Shown: piece by piece, positions 24,931 to 33,320 of the stretch | Numbering within the stretch: position 1 is the first letter of the stretch | How the letters are laid out: the number at the start of each line of letters is the position of its first letter | DNA from: Deltaproteobacteria bacterium | Lineage (GTDB): Bacteria; Desulfobacterota; GWC2-55-46; DRQE01 | Reading direction: 5' to 3' | Assembly (NCBI GenBank): GCA_016219105.1 | Contig: JACRCI010000109.1 | Location: 1 to 43,447 of the forward strand | Length of the DNA: 43,447 nucleotides | Position numbers and translations under genes: made by a program | The notes under the pieces: generated by a model | Databases searched by the model: none | What the model was told of the DNA's origin: nothing | What the model saw: only the letters and a program-made list of their open reading frames with translations

Positions 24931-24957
24931 CAAAAGATTAAAATATTTTTAATCTTT
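24931..24957. promoter_or_regulatory. AT-rich palindrome upstream of the nar promoter
   Basis: AAAAGATTA and TAATCTTTT are perfect arms around an A/T centre, so the whole 27-bp stretch is nearly self-complementary. It is centred about 52 bases upstream of the predicted start, a usual place for an activator site. It could also be a terminator for plus-strand transcription. Confidence 0.5.
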
Positions 24958-25087
24958 TTCGGGCCGCGTTTTTGCCGCCTGTCACGGCCCCTCAAGCGCT
25001 TAAAAAACCGGCTTTTCAAGGCGCGCCGCGGGGCATAACGCGTATCCCTGCGGTATGGGGCATTGGAGCATGGGGAGAAAGATATAC

Positions 25088-25115
25088 TTTTTTGCTGACA
25101 TATGTCAACAAAAAA
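25088..25115. promoter_or_regulatory. Extended palindrome centred on TGACATATGTCA
   Basis: A 28-bp palindrome with one mismatched pair: TTTTTTG, one unpaired position, then TGACATATGTCA, one unpaired position, and CAAAAAA. The TTG...CAA half-sites resemble CRP/FNR-superfamily operators in style. It lies about 200 bases upstream of the nar transcription start and 92 bases after the kinase stop. Confidence 0.5.
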
Positions 25116-25206
25116 AACACCTCGATGCGCCGGGAGGGTTGTCGTACCGGCGAATTGAGGTTGGCGGTGTTTCACGGCGGGCATGGGGACGGCGCCGCGC
25201 GACCGG

Positions 25207-26601
25207 CTATTTCCGCGGCAAGAGGACCGTGAACGTGCTTCCTCTGCCCACGGCGCTTTCAACGGAGACCCTGCCTCCGTGGGCCTCGACGATTGTCCGC
25301 GCTATTGAAAGGCCGAGGCCGCTTCCGGCGACCCTGGCCCTTGTCTCGTCGGAGCGGTAAAACCTCTCGAATATCTTTCCCGTATCGCCCTCGGGTATGC
25401 CGCTTCCGGTGTCAATGACCGTGACCTTCGCCCATCCGCCCTCGACCGCGGTCTCCACGTCCACCCTCCCGCCGGGCCTGTTATACCTTATCGCGTTGTC
25501 AACGATGTTCGTGAAGACCTCGGTGAGCCTCTCCCTGTCGCCGCTGACGATAGAGTCTTCGCCCTCAAGCGCCAACGTCAAGGCGATTGAATGACTTCCC
25601 GCGAAGTCCCTCAAAAGCCTCACGACGTCCTCCATCACGGACCTAAGCCCGACGTCGCCGAACTTCATCGAGAATATCTGGCTTTCGAGTCTCGCGGCGG
25701 CGAGGATCTTCTCGATGATGGCCGCCATCCTGCCGGCCGTCCTGGATATCTTTTCGAGGGCCTCGCGGTAATCGGCCGGGGTGCGCGCCCTTCTGAGCGT
25801 CACGTCGCAGTAACTCTTGACGACCGTGGTCGGCGTTCTCAGTTCGTGCGAGGCGTCGGACAGGAACCTCCTCTGCCTCTCGAACGACGCCTCGAGGCGT
25901 TCGAGCATCGTATTGAAACTCAGGGCCAGCGGCTTGAGTTCCGTCGCGAGGTTTATGACGCCGAGCCTTTCGTTCAGGTTCTTCTCGGTAATCCTCTCTA
26001 TCTGCCCCGTGAAAACGCCGAGCACCCTGAGCGAGAAGTTGGTCACGAAGAATATCACTGCCGCGGAGATCAAAAACACCGCGGCAACCGAGGCGATGAG
26101 GATATAACGGAATGAGGCGAGTATGGCGTATGCGTCAGCGAGGGTTTCGGCGGCCTGAACGGTCACCGTCTTTCCGCCTATCTCGAAGGACTCCTCGTGG
26201 AGGCGGAGCGCCTTTTTATCCGGCCCGGTCATGGTCCGGTAGGCCGGCTGAGGAAGCGCCCTTGCCGCCGGCGCGGCCAACGGCAGGCTCACGCCGGCAA
26301 TCGAAAGCGACGGTGAACGGGCCAGCACGCGGCCGCCTTCGAGCACCACTTGATAATAATGGCCGGAAAGAGGGACCGAGTAATCCCCGACCGCCACCTC
26401 GGAGAGCTCGGCATGGAACTCCGAACCCTCCAGCCTTATAAGTCCCGCCATGAGCTGGACCTCGGAATGGAGGTGGCTGTCCACGGCCCCCGTCACTATG
26501 CCTTTGAGTTCGAAATAGACGGTGAATCCCAGGCCGGCGAATACGGCGGAGGATATAAGAAGGAACCATACGATGAGTCTGGATTTAATGGAGGCGAGCA
26601 T
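25207..26601 (-). CDS. Two-component sensor histidine kinase
   Basis: This 464-residue membrane kinase has TM1 at residues 8-30, a periplasmic domain of about 130 residues, TM2 at 166-187, and a HAMP linker. The dimerisation domain carries the phospho-accepting H252 in FLSDASHELRTP. The ATPase domain has its N box (VFTNIVDNAIRYN), G1 (DTGSGIP), F box (IFERFYRSDE) and G2 (GSGLGLSIA). The layout resembles metal- or envelope-stress kinases of the CusS/QseC type; the signal is unknown. It follows its response regulator by 33 bases. No clear ribosome site precedes the ATG, so coupling to the upstream gene is possible. Its position before the nar operon does not prove that it controls it. Confidence 0.9.
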   Translation of the reverse strand: MLASIKSRLIVWFLLISSAVFAGLGFTVYFELKGIVTGAVDSHLHSEVQLMAGLIRLEGSEFHAELSEVAVGDYSVPLSGHYYQVVLEGGRVLARSPSLSIAGVSLPLAAPAARALPQPAYRTMTGPDKKALRLHEESFEIGGKTVTVQAAETLADAYAILASFRYILIASVAAVFLISAAVIFFVTNFSLRVLGVFTGQIERITEKNLNERLGVINLATELKPLALSFNTMLERLEASFERQRRFLSDASHELRTPTTVVKSYCDVTLRRARTPADYREALEKISRTAGRMAAIIEKILAAARLESQIFSMKFGDVGLRSVMEDVVRLLRDFAGSHSIALTLALEGEDSIVSGDRERLTEVFTNIVDNAIRYNRPGGRVDVETAVEGGWAKVTVIDTGSGIPEGDTGKIFERFYRSDETRARVAGSGLGLSIARTIVEAHGGRVSVESAVGRGSTFTVLLPRK

Positions 26602-26634
26602 CTAACCAGCTGGCGTGACGTTGTCGGCGCGGGG

Positions 26635-27309
26635 CTAATCGGGCTCTTTGAGCATGTACCCCGCGCCCCTCATCGTGTGTATGAGCTTCTCCTTGAACCC
26701 CCTGTCTATCTTGTTCCTCAGGTAGTTTATATACACGTCCACCACGTTGGAGTCCTTGTCGAAACTCTCGTCGTAGATGTGTTCGGTTATGTCGGTGCGG
26801 CTTAAGACCGTGTTTTTGTTGTAGGCCATGTATTCAAGAAGGGCGTATTCCCGCGAGGTCATCCGGATCAGTTTGCCCCGGCGCATGACGGCGTGGCTCG
26901 CCGTGTCTATCTCAAGGTCGGCTATCCTTATCAGCGCCTCTTTGGTCTTGCCGCCTCTGCGCAGGAGCGAGCGGAGCCTCGCCAGAAGCTCTCCGAACTC
27001 GAAGGGTTTGGTCATATAATCGTCGGCCCCGGAGTCCAGCCCCTTTATCTTGTCGCCGGTGGAGTCCTTCGCGGTGAGCATCATAACCGGGGTTTGAAGC
27101 CCCTTTTTTCTCATGGCGCCAAGGACCGCCGTGCCGTCCATCCTGGGCAGCATTACGTCCAGTATAACGGCGTCGGCCGGGTAGCTCTCAGCCATATAAA
27201 GCCCCTCTTCCCCGTCACGGGCCACGTCCACGGAATAGCCGCTCTCCTCAAGACCCTTCCTTATTATAGCGGCAAGGTCTTCGTCGTCCTCTACTATCAG
27301 CACCCTCAC
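26635..27309 (-). CDS. OmpR-family response regulator
   Basis: This 224-residue protein has a receiver domain with D8 and D9, phospho-acceptor D51 (AVILDVMLPRMDG), T79 and K101 (MTKPFEF). A winged-helix DNA-binding domain follows (LIRMTSREYALLEYMAYNKNTVLSRTDITEHIYD, VVDVYINYLRNKID, IHTMRGAGYMLKEPD). The GTG at 27309 is chosen because GAGG lies six bases ahead; the GTG at 27315 adds two residues. It is co-transcribed with the kinase downstream. The targets are unknown. The palindromes near 24944 and 25101 are candidates, but OmpR-type proteins usually bind direct repeats. Confidence 0.9.
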   Translation of the reverse strand: MRVLIVEDDEDLAAIIRKGLEESGYSVDVARDGEEGLYMAESYPADAVILDVMLPRMDGTAVLGAMRKKGLQTPVMMLTAKDSTGDKIKGLDSGADDYMTKPFEFGELLARLRSLLRRGGKTKEALIRIADLEIDTASHAVMRRGKLIRMTSREYALLEYMAYNKNTVLSRTDITEHIYDESFDKDSNVVDVYINYLRNKIDRGFKEKLIHTMRGAGYMLKEPD

Positions 27310-27342
27310 GGACACCCTCGCGGACGCAAAGGAAGGGCATGG

Positions 27343-27603
27343 TCAGGCCTCTCCCCCGCGGTAGTATTTTCTGCCGTGGACCATGGAAGAAAGAAGCCCT
27401 CTCCTCTCCCCTATCTCGTGCAGCACAAGTCCCGTGAGGCGGGCCGCGATATGAAAAATTATAAACCAGAGGCCGAACTCGTGTATCTCCTCAAACGCCT
27501 CGGTAAGTCCGCCCTCCTCTCCCGCCGTAAGCACAAGCCCGGATACGGCCTGGCCCGCGAGCACGACGAAAAGGGCGATGTAGAAAAGGGACGGCGGCGG
27601 ACT
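27343..27603 (-). pseudogene. C-terminal remnant of a cytochrome b561-type protein
   Basis: The open frame encodes SPPPSLFYIALFVVLAGQAV, then GLVLTAGEEGG, then HEFGLWFIIFHIAARLTGLV and LHEIGERRGLLSSMVHGRKY. This matches the last two helices and the end of diheme cytochrome b561/hydrogenase-type cytochrome b proteins, including helix histidines and the MVHGRK finish. The first two helices and their haem ligands are absent: an in-frame TGA lies at 27604-27606, and upstream is a promoter and repeat DNA. Only a GTG at 27564, without a ribosome site, could start it. It heads the two-component operon and is probably a decayed gene, or a tiny two-helix protein that may still interact with the kinase. 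Confidence 0.65.
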
Positions 27604-27608
27604 TCACT

Positions 27609-27636
27609 ATCATACATCGGCCCTTTTTATTGTCAA
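27609..27636 (-). promoter_or_regulatory. Sigma-70-type promoter for the two-component operon
   Basis: On the minus strand, perfect TTGACA and TATGAT are separated by 16 bp, with transcription starting near 27602, right at the edge of the cytochrome b remnant. The promoter's position suggests that the gene's 5' half was replaced by this promoter. Confidence 0.7.
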
Positions 27637-27646
27637 GTTACCGCAG

Positions 27647-27709
27647 GCCCCGGTCGAGGTCGTCCGGTTGGCCGGTGTGACCGGCTGGTTGGCCGTCGGG
27701 GACGGCTGT
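27647..27709 (+). repeat. Tandem family A array between the pilP-like stop and the cytochrome b remnant
   Basis: Three degenerate to intact units: a GTCGAGG-type fragment, CCGGT-GTG-ACCGGC (a further covarying arm pair), then the TGGTTG linker and GCCGTC-GGG-GACGGC. It ends immediately before the pilP-like stop codon. Confidence 0.8.
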
Positions 27710-28243
27710 TTACTCTTTTTCCTTAATCAGCTCGACCGCCGCCTCGGTTGAGGCGGCCTCGTCCCTGACGGTCAACCGCGTGGATGTAATCTCGCCTATG
27801 CGGAACCTTGTATCTATCACGTCACCGCTCTTTACAACGAATACATCGGCGCCCCTGCCGAGAAAGACGGTCTTTTTCTCGCCTTTTTCAAGAAAGCCGA
27901 GAAATTTCACCTCCCTGACAAAAAGCTCAAGCGGGGTCGGGGGCGGGGGTGGAGGCGGGGGCTCTGCCGCCTCGACAACGGTTGCAGGTTTAGGCGGCGC
28001 GGGAGGCGGGGCGAGCGGGCTGAATATGTCCTTTTTTACCCCTTCATAGACCGGGGCCTTTTTTCCTGAAAGCTCAAGCCTCACCCTCGGCATATCCCCG
28101 GCAACGGACGTCCTTTCGGGTCTTGCGCCGGGCAAAGCCTTTTGATACTCCTCCTTCGGGCCGCGAAGCGAGTATATCGTGTATATGACGATAAAAACCC
28201 AGATTATCGCCAGCGCAATCAGTATCGGTTTTTTTTCTCCCAC
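27710..28243 (-). CDS. PilP/GspC-like inner-membrane protein
   Basis: This 177-residue protein has one N-terminal helix (ILIALAIIWVFIVIYTIYSL), a basic/Pro linker, a stretch of consecutive prolines (EPPPPPPPPTPLEL), and a C-terminal beta-rich HR-type domain. That domain (REVKFLGFLEKGEKKTVFLG, VFVVKSGDVIDTRFRIGEIT) resembles PilP and GspC. These periplasmic domains bind the secretin and link it to the PilMNO or GspLM platform. The start is GTG (28243) with only a weak ribosome site. It is the last gene of the ten-gene pilus/secretion operon. Confidence 0.75.
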   Translation of the reverse strand: MGEKKPILIALAIIWVFIVIYTIYSLRGPKEEYQKALPGARPERTSVAGDMPRVRLELSGKKAPVYEGVKKDIFSPLAPPPAPPKPATVVEAAEPPPPPPPPTPLELFVREVKFLGFLEKGEKKTVFLGRGADVFVVKSGDVIDTRFRIGEITSTRLTVRDEAASTEAAVELIKEKE

Positions 28244-28259
28244 CGTGTGTGTCCACCGT

Positions 28260-28844
28260 CTAACGGAAGTAGGCGGAAAGCCTTATGGTAAGCCCTATCG
28301 TGCCCCTTTTCACCCTGCTCCTCGAAAACGCTATCTCCTCTATTACAACGGCCTGCGGCATCGTCTCAAGGTCGTATATGAATTTCTTGATCTCCCGGTA
28401 GCGCCCCTCCACCGGGAATGAGATGGTGTAGCGGGAAATGCCGGTGCGGGTCACGGTAGAGGGCGAATAATCGCCGGCAGGTATGTCGAGGCCGTTTTTT
28501 CTGGCGACGCTGAAAACGCCGTCAACGACCTTTATAAGCCCCCTGTCGTCAGGCAGGCGCTTTTCGAACGTCTCTATGTCCATGATCGTTTTCCCGGCGG
28601 CCCCGCCCGGTTCTCCGCGCCTTGAGGAGAACGCCTTTTCCTCAAGCAGGCGTATCTCGTCCGCCTGTCCGTTTATGACCGTAAAGGTTAAGAGCGCGTT
28701 GGCCGCGAGGATACAAAGGAGGACTATTGCCGCGAAGGCATACGGCCTCCTCGATAGAGCCGTTGCCCATGGAGGCAATCCGCCGCCCGTTCGCCCTCCT
28801 CTTAAACCGGCCCAGCCGGCCTTGCCGGTTTGCCATGCGTTCAT
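28260..28844 (-). CDS. PilO-like inner-membrane protein
   Basis: This 194-residue protein has a single helix at about residues 35-56 (YAFAAIVLLCILAANALLTF). A short coiled region and a ferredoxin-like periplasmic domain follow (ISRYTISFPVEGRYREIKKFIYDLETMPQAVVIEEIAFSR), typical of PilO/GspM. Its partner PilN is encoded just upstream. The cytoplasmic N-terminus (NAWQTGKAGWAGLRGG) is a family A repeat translated in frame right after the start codon. A GAGAGGT ribosome site confirms the ATG at 28844. Confidence 0.8.
   Translation of the reverse strand: MNAWQTGKAGWAGLRGGRTGGGLPPWATALSRRPYAFAAIVLLCILAANALLTFTVINGQADEIRLLEEKAFSSRRGEPGGAAGKTIMDIETFEKRLPDDRGLIKVVDGVFSVARKNGLDIPAGDYSPSTVTRTGISRYTISFPVEGRYREIKKFIYDLETMPQAVVIEEIAFSRSRVKRGTIGLTIRLSAYFR
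28807..28833 (-). repeat. Family A repeat at the start of the pilO-like gene
   Basis: On the minus strand, CCGGC-AAG-GCCGG with a CTGGGCCGG linker forms codons 5-13 of the gene. The repeat sits in the short cytoplasmic tail before the membrane helix. Confidence 0.65.
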
Positions 28845-28867
28845 AAAATACCTCTCAATACCGTCGG

Positions 28868-29413
28868 CTAAAACGTCCCTTCCCTCGCGTAGACGGCCGA
28901 AACGCTGAAGGTAAGCCTCTCGCCCACAAGCGAGGACGGTATGCCCTCCTCGGAATGCTTCAAGAGAAAAACGCCGGTGAAATGTTTGGACCCGCCGAGC
29001 CTTGAGACGAACTCCAGCACGTCTTTCATTGATTTGGCCATGCCCTTGACGACTATCTTCCCCTCGGTAAACTGCGGGGCAAGCTCTATTATCGAGACAT
29101 TGTCCGGAACGCTCTGCTCAAGGGCCGTAAGCAACCCCGTCCAGGAAAAAGTCTCCTGGATGATTATGCCGTTTATGAGGGAGACCTTCTCTTTAATCTG
29201 CCGGACGTCGGCCGGCGGCGCGGCTGGCGGGGACTTACGCTCGTTGCGGGCGGATATCTCCTTATAGAGCGCTATCCGCTTCTGGTTAATCCCGTAATTG
29301 AAAAAATTATAGGCGGACCACGACGCGGCTATCGCCACAAGCGCCGCGATCAATACATACGGCGCGTTGGAGCGCCTGTATCTCATCGTGGAAAGGTTTA
29401 TGTCTATCTTCAT
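28868..29413 (-). CDS. PilN-like inner-membrane protein
   Basis: This 181-residue protein starts MKIDINLSTMRYRRSNAPYV, where the INL motif near the N-terminus is the PilM-binding element of PilN. One helix (LIAALVAIAASWSAYNFFNY), a coiled coil and a periplasmic PilN-type domain (TWTGLLTALEQSVPDNVSI-like SIIELAPQFTEGKIVVKGMA) follow. The ATG at 29413 is chosen because the motif starts there; the frame remains open over 95 codons upstream, inside pilM. It forms the alignment complex with the PilM-, PilO- and PilP-like proteins. Confidence 0.85.
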   Translation of the reverse strand: MKIDINLSTMRYRRSNAPYVLIAALVAIAASWSAYNFFNYGINQKRIALYKEISARNERKSPPAAPPADVRQIKEKVSLINGIIIQETFSWTGLLTALEQSVPDNVSIIELAPQFTEGKIVVKGMAKSMKDVLEFVSRLGGSKHFTGVFLLKHSEEGIPSSLVGERLTFSVSAVYAREGTF

Positions 29414-29427
29414 ATATAGAGGGCCTT

Positions 29428-30336
29428 TTACGGCGCTATCGCGGCCCCGGCGGCCGAAAGCACGGTAAGCGTATCCGCGCCTTCGATTTCCACGCCCTCC
29501 GCCATTTTCAATATGTCCTCGGGCATAACCTCCCCGACCGGAGCCTCCGTAATTTCCTTCAGCTTCTCCCTCAGGCCGCCGTCCAGACCAAGGAGATACC
29601 AGACCCTGTCGAACCTGACCTCGGGGTTCCTGCCGCTGTAAAACGCAAGCGAGGTGAGCGTCTCCTGGAAAAGGGCCTGAGGCCCATCGGCCTCCTTGCA
29701 CCTGTAAAAGTCCGGAAGGCCTTTTCTGAACGCGAGGAACGAAAGGTATCCCTTCCAGAGTATAAGGAGCACGAAATCCCGGTCCGCCGCGGACGGGTCC
29801 CTGGCCATGTCCGAAAAAAGGTTGAATATATTAAGCGAGTGGATGCTTATCCGCTCCACCCTGCCCCCGAGTTCGCTTAACGCGTCCTCGCAGCCCTCCA
29901 CCATGTCCCGGCCGGCCACCACGGCCAGCACCTTTTTCGCTCCCCCGCCGGCCGTGGCGGAGCGGAGCAGCTGGTAGCCCACGACGCAGTCATCGGGCTT
30001 TAAAAACGAATCCCTGGCGGCCTTCCACCTTATGACCTCGCCTCTTTCGCGTTCACCGTCCGGCAGTTCCTCGAAGTCAATTACCGAGGTTTTCGCAAAT
30101 ACGTCCGGTATAGACAGCGAAACATGCGCCGAACGGACGGCGGCCGGGTCAACGGCAGTTTTAAGAAGTTCGCGGAGGTCTTTCTTCGAGGGCAAGGCCG
30201 AGGCGCTCAGTGGCATGGAAAACGGCGCTAAGCGGCAGTCTCTTAAAACCGTTGCCCCGGCGGCGACCTCGCATCTGGCGACGACCACCCCGGATTCCCC
30301 TATCGCTATACCGGCTCTTTTTTTCCCTGGTGCCAC
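29428..30336 (-). CDS. PilM-like actin-fold cytoplasmic protein
   Basis: This 302-residue protein of the PilM/GspL-cytoplasmic superfamily begins GIAIGESGVVVARCE, the phosphate-1 type strand turn, followed by SLSIPDVFAKTSVIDFEELP and EVIRWKAARDSF, typical of PilM (VRWEAEKYIPF-like). The remainder (VLAVVAGRDMVEGCEDALSELGGRVERISIHSLNIFNLF) is the second lobe. It has no membrane helix. It binds the cytoplasmic tail of PilN and couples the assembly ATPase to the periplasmic complex. It lies five bases downstream of gspE. Confidence 0.8.
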   Translation of the reverse strand: MAPGKKRAGIAIGESGVVVARCEVAAGATVLRDCRLAPFSMPLSASALPSKKDLRELLKTAVDPAAVRSAHVSLSIPDVFAKTSVIDFEELPDGERERGEVIRWKAARDSFLKPDDCVVGYQLLRSATAGGGAKKVLAVVAGRDMVEGCEDALSELGGRVERISIHSLNIFNLFSDMARDPSAADRDFVLLILWKGYLSFLAFRKGLPDFYRCKEADGPQALFQETLTSLAFYSGRNPEVRFDRVWYLLGLDGGLREKLKEITEAPVGEVMPEDILKMAEGVEIEGADTLTVLSAAGAAIAP

Positions 30337-30341
30337 CTGCC

Positions 30342-32078
30342 CTACTCCACGAAGGTAATCCTGTTGACTTCATCGAGGGACGTCTCCCCCCTCAAGACGC
30401 ATCCCACGGCAACCTGCCTGAGCGTGACCATGCCGCTTTCCACGGCCTTCTTTTTTATGGCCGAGGGAGGGTGACGGCCGGCTATCATGTCCCGTATCTC
30501 GTCGGAAAGATCAAGGAGTTCCGCTATCGCCTTCCTGCCGCGGTAGCCGGTGCCGTAACACTCATCGCACCCGCCGCCTTTGTAAAAGACCGAATCGCCG
30601 TATTTGCCCGGGTCGAGCCCGGAGGCCGCGAGTTCCTCGCGCGTTATCTTTACCGCGGCCCTGCACCTCGGGCATATGACCCTTACGAGCCTCTGGGCAA
30701 GCACGCAGTTGAGCGAGGACACGAAGTTATACGGCTCTATGCCCATGTGTATGAACCTCCCTATGACGTCGAAGACGTTATTGGCGTGGACGGTCGTGAA
30801 AACGAGATGCCCGGTCAGGGCGGCCTGTATGGCTATCTGCGCGGTCTCCGGGTCGCGTATCTCGCCGACCATTATCTTATCCGGGTCGTGCCTCAGGATG
30901 GAGCGCAGCCCCCTTGCGAAGGTAAGGCCTTTTTTTTCGTTCACCGGTATCTGTACGACCCCCGGCAGTTCGTATTCGACCGGGTCCTCGATGGTGACTA
31001 TCTTCTCCCCGCCGGTATTTATCTCGCTTACGGCGGCGTAGAGTGTGGTCGTTTTGCCGCTCCCGGTCGGGCCGGTCACCAGTATCATGCCGTAAGGCTC
31101 GCGGATAAACCTCCTTAAGAGCTTCACCTCGTCGCCGCCGAAGCCTAAAAGGTCCAGCCTCAACTGCCTGAACTCCTTCGTTATGTGCTCCTTATCGAGG
31201 ATGCGTATCACGGCGTCCTCGCCGTGGATGCTCGGCATTATAGAAACCCTGAAATCTATGGTCTTGTCCTTGAGCTTTATCTTGAACCTGCCATCCTGCG
31301 GCACCCTCCTCTCGGATATATCGAGCTCGCTCATGACCTTTATCCTCGATATGATGGAGGGCTGGAACTTGCGGTCAACGGGGCCGGCGGCCTTGTGGAG
31401 TACCCCGTCAAGCCTGTATTTGACGATAAGCCCCTCGCCGGTTGACTCGAGGTGTATGTCGCTCGCCTTTTTCGACAGGGCGTCGTATATGGTCGTGTCA
31501 ACGAGCTTTACGACCGGGCTTGAATCCTGCGTGATCTTCTCGATTGAGAGCACGCCCTCGCCCTCTTCCTCCTCCTCCGCCACCTTGAGGGAGGCGAGGT
31601 CTATCCCCTCGGTCGCTTCTTTCATCACCCTCTGCGAGGTCCCTCCCCTGTTGAGGATGCCTTCAACGGCCCTTGCCTGGGCCACCGCGATGCCCTTGAC
31701 CGAGCCTCCCTTTGACCTGATGAACCTTTCCACGTCGTCGAGGATGAGTATGTTCGTCGGGTCCGACGTGGCAAGGAGCGTGCCCCCGCCCTCCCTTACC
31801 GGTATCACGGCGGCCCTGTAAAGCATATCCACTGGTATAAGCTCGAGCGTCTTTTCGTCCACCTCCAGCCTTTCCACCTCGACGAACGGAAGCCCGTACT
31901 GCTCGGCGAGCGCCGCGGCGAGTTTCTCGTCGTCAATAAGGCCGAGCTTTATGCATGCCTGCCCGACCCTCGTGCCCTCCGCCCTGGCGGCTTCGAGGGC
32001 GCGCATGAGGTCATCCTCCCTCAGGTGCCCTTTCCCGCAGAGTATCTCTCCAATCCTTTTCCTCTTTGGCAGCGCCAT
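30342..32078 (-). CDS. gspE: GspE/PilB-type assembly ATPase
   Basis: This 578-residue protein has an N-terminal MshEN/GspE-N domain (RIGEILCGKGHLREDDLMRAL, CIKLGLIDDEKLAAALAEQYGLPFVE). The hexameric ATPase core follows: Walker A GPTGSGKT at residues 336-343, Asp box, Walker B KIMVGEIRD and His box TGHLVFTTVHAN. The zinc motif cysteines are C469, C472, C504 and C507. It powers pseudopilus or pilus assembly. The start at 32078 (MALPKRKR) is chosen because AGGAG lies nine bases ahead; the ATG at 32087 touches that ribosome site. No PilT-type retraction ATPase is encoded in the operon. Confidence 0.93.
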   Translation of the reverse strand: MALPKRKRIGEILCGKGHLREDDLMRALEAARAEGTRVGQACIKLGLIDDEKLAAALAEQYGLPFVEVERLEVDEKTLELIPVDMLYRAAVIPVREGGGTLLATSDPTNILILDDVERFIRSKGGSVKGIAVAQARAVEGILNRGGTSQRVMKEATEGIDLASLKVAEEEEEGEGVLSIEKITQDSSPVVKLVDTTIYDALSKKASDIHLESTGEGLIVKYRLDGVLHKAAGPVDRKFQPSIISRIKVMSELDISERRVPQDGRFKIKLKDKTIDFRVSIMPSIHGEDAVIRILDKEHITKEFRQLRLDLLGFGGDEVKLLRRFIREPYGMILVTGPTGSGKTTTLYAAVSEINTGGEKIVTIEDPVEYELPGVVQIPVNEKKGLTFARGLRSILRHDPDKIMVGEIRDPETAQIAIQAALTGHLVFTTVHANNVFDVIGRFIHMGIEPYNFVSSLNCVLAQRLVRVICPRCRAAVKITREELAASGLDPGKYGDSVFYKGGGCDECYGTGYRGRKAIAELLDLSDEIRDMIAGRHPPSAIKKKAVESGMVTLRQVAVGCVLRGETSLDEVNRITFVE

Positions 32079-32090
32079 TGAAACCATCTC

Positions 32091-33308
32091 CTATATGGTT
32101 GAGCCGAGCTGGAATATCGGAAGGTAGAGGAGCACCACTATGGTCCCGATGATAAGCCCCATGACGATCATGAGGGCCGGCTCTATCATGTCGGTTATTA
32201 TCCCGACTTTATGGTCAACCTCGTCGTCGTTGAAATCGGCGATGTCGGCGAGCATCTCGGCAAGGGAGGCCGACCTCTCGCCGACGCCGAGCATCCTGAG
32301 CGTTATCGGGGGCATGAACCCGGCCTCGCCAATGGCCTGCGTGAGGCCCTGCCCCTCCTTCGCCCTCCTTATCACGTAATCGAGCTTTTCCTCGAGCACG
32401 GCGTTATTGAGCACCCCCTTCGACATCTCGAGGGCGTGGACGAGATGCACGCCGGACTTCAAGACCATGGAAAGGGTCCTCGCGAACTTGGCGACCGTAT
32501 AACTTAGATAAATCTCCCCGAATTGCGGGAATGTCATCTTCATGCCGTCGAGTAGGCGTTCTCCGCCGGCGCTCCTGAGAAGCGCCCTCAGGAAGACGGC
32601 CGACCCCGCGATAAAGACAAGTATGAACGGGAAATACCCGCTCAGGAAACCGGATACCGCTATGAGGAGCCTCGACGCCAACGGCAGTTTGGCCCCGGCG
32701 GATATATACATCTTTGAAAACGACGGGACCACGTAGATCATGAGGAAGGTAACGACCGCGACGCTCGCGACCGTCAATATCACGGGATAGGTGAGCGCGG
32801 AGACCACCTTCTTTCTTATGACCTCTATCCGCTGCCTGTAGTTTATGTAGCCGTTTATCGCCGGGACGACGTCGCCGGTCCTCTCGCCGGCGCTTATGGA
32901 TGCCGTATAGAGGGGCGGAAAAACCTCGGGGTGGCGCTCCATGGCCCCGGACAGGGTCTCGCCGTTTCTGACCTCCCGCATGACGTTGCCGAGGGCCTCT
33001 TTGAAGGCCGGGGAGAGCGCCTGAGCACCGAGGACGTCGAGGCACTCCACCACCGGGATCCCCGCCTTGAGAAGCGCCACAAGGCCTTTATTGAACACGA
33101 GGAAATCTCCTCTTTTTTTTACCGCCCCTGACGGTCTTGAAAACGGCAGCGTGAAGAGATGCCCAATCCCCCCCCGCGCCCTCACCTCTATGGGGTAAAG
33201 CCCTTCCTTTTCGAGGAGCCCGAATACGTCCTGCCTGGTCGCGGCCTCGATCTCCCTGGCGATGAGACGGCCCTGGGCCGTGGCGGCTTTTATCCTGAAT
33301 CTCGGCAT
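32091..33308 (-). CDS. gspF: GspF/PilC-type inner-membrane platform protein
   Basis: This 405-residue protein has the two T2SSF domains (FNKGLVALLKAGIPVVECLDVL and AKFARTLSMVLKSGVHLVHALEM) and three membrane helices, including VVTFLMIYVVPSFSKMY and MIVMGLIIGTIVVLLYLPIF. The VPSFSKMY and MIEPALMIVMG motifs are family hallmarks. It is the inner-membrane platform on which the GspE ATPase acts. A run of four Shine-Dalgarno-like repeats lies just upstream. Confidence 0.95.
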   Translation of the reverse strand: MPRFRIKAATAQGRLIAREIEAATRQDVFGLLEKEGLYPIEVRARGGIGHLFTLPFSRPSGAVKKRGDFLVFNKGLVALLKAGIPVVECLDVLGAQALSPAFKEALGNVMREVRNGETLSGAMERHPEVFPPLYTASISAGERTGDVVPAINGYINYRQRIEVIRKKVVSALTYPVILTVASVAVVTFLMIYVVPSFSKMYISAGAKLPLASRLLIAVSGFLSGYFPFILVFIAGSAVFLRALLRSAGGERLLDGMKMTFPQFGEIYLSYTVAKFARTLSMVLKSGVHLVHALEMSKGVLNNAVLEEKLDYVIRRAKEGQGLTQAIGEAGFMPPITLRMLGVGERSASLAEMLADIADFNDDEVDHKVGIITDMIEPALMIVMGLIIGTIVVLLYLPIFQLGSTI

Positions 33309-33320
33309 ATGGAAATCCCT

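Larger units (their letters stand above)
24756..25206. other. Regulatory region upstream of the nar operon
   Basis: About 450 bases without a gene. It contains the nar promoter (24899-24928), an AT-rich palindrome just upstream (24931-24957), and a second strong palindrome (25088-25115). The sensor-kinase stop is at 25207. The composition is clearly more AT-rich than that of the neighbouring genes. Confidence 0.6.
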
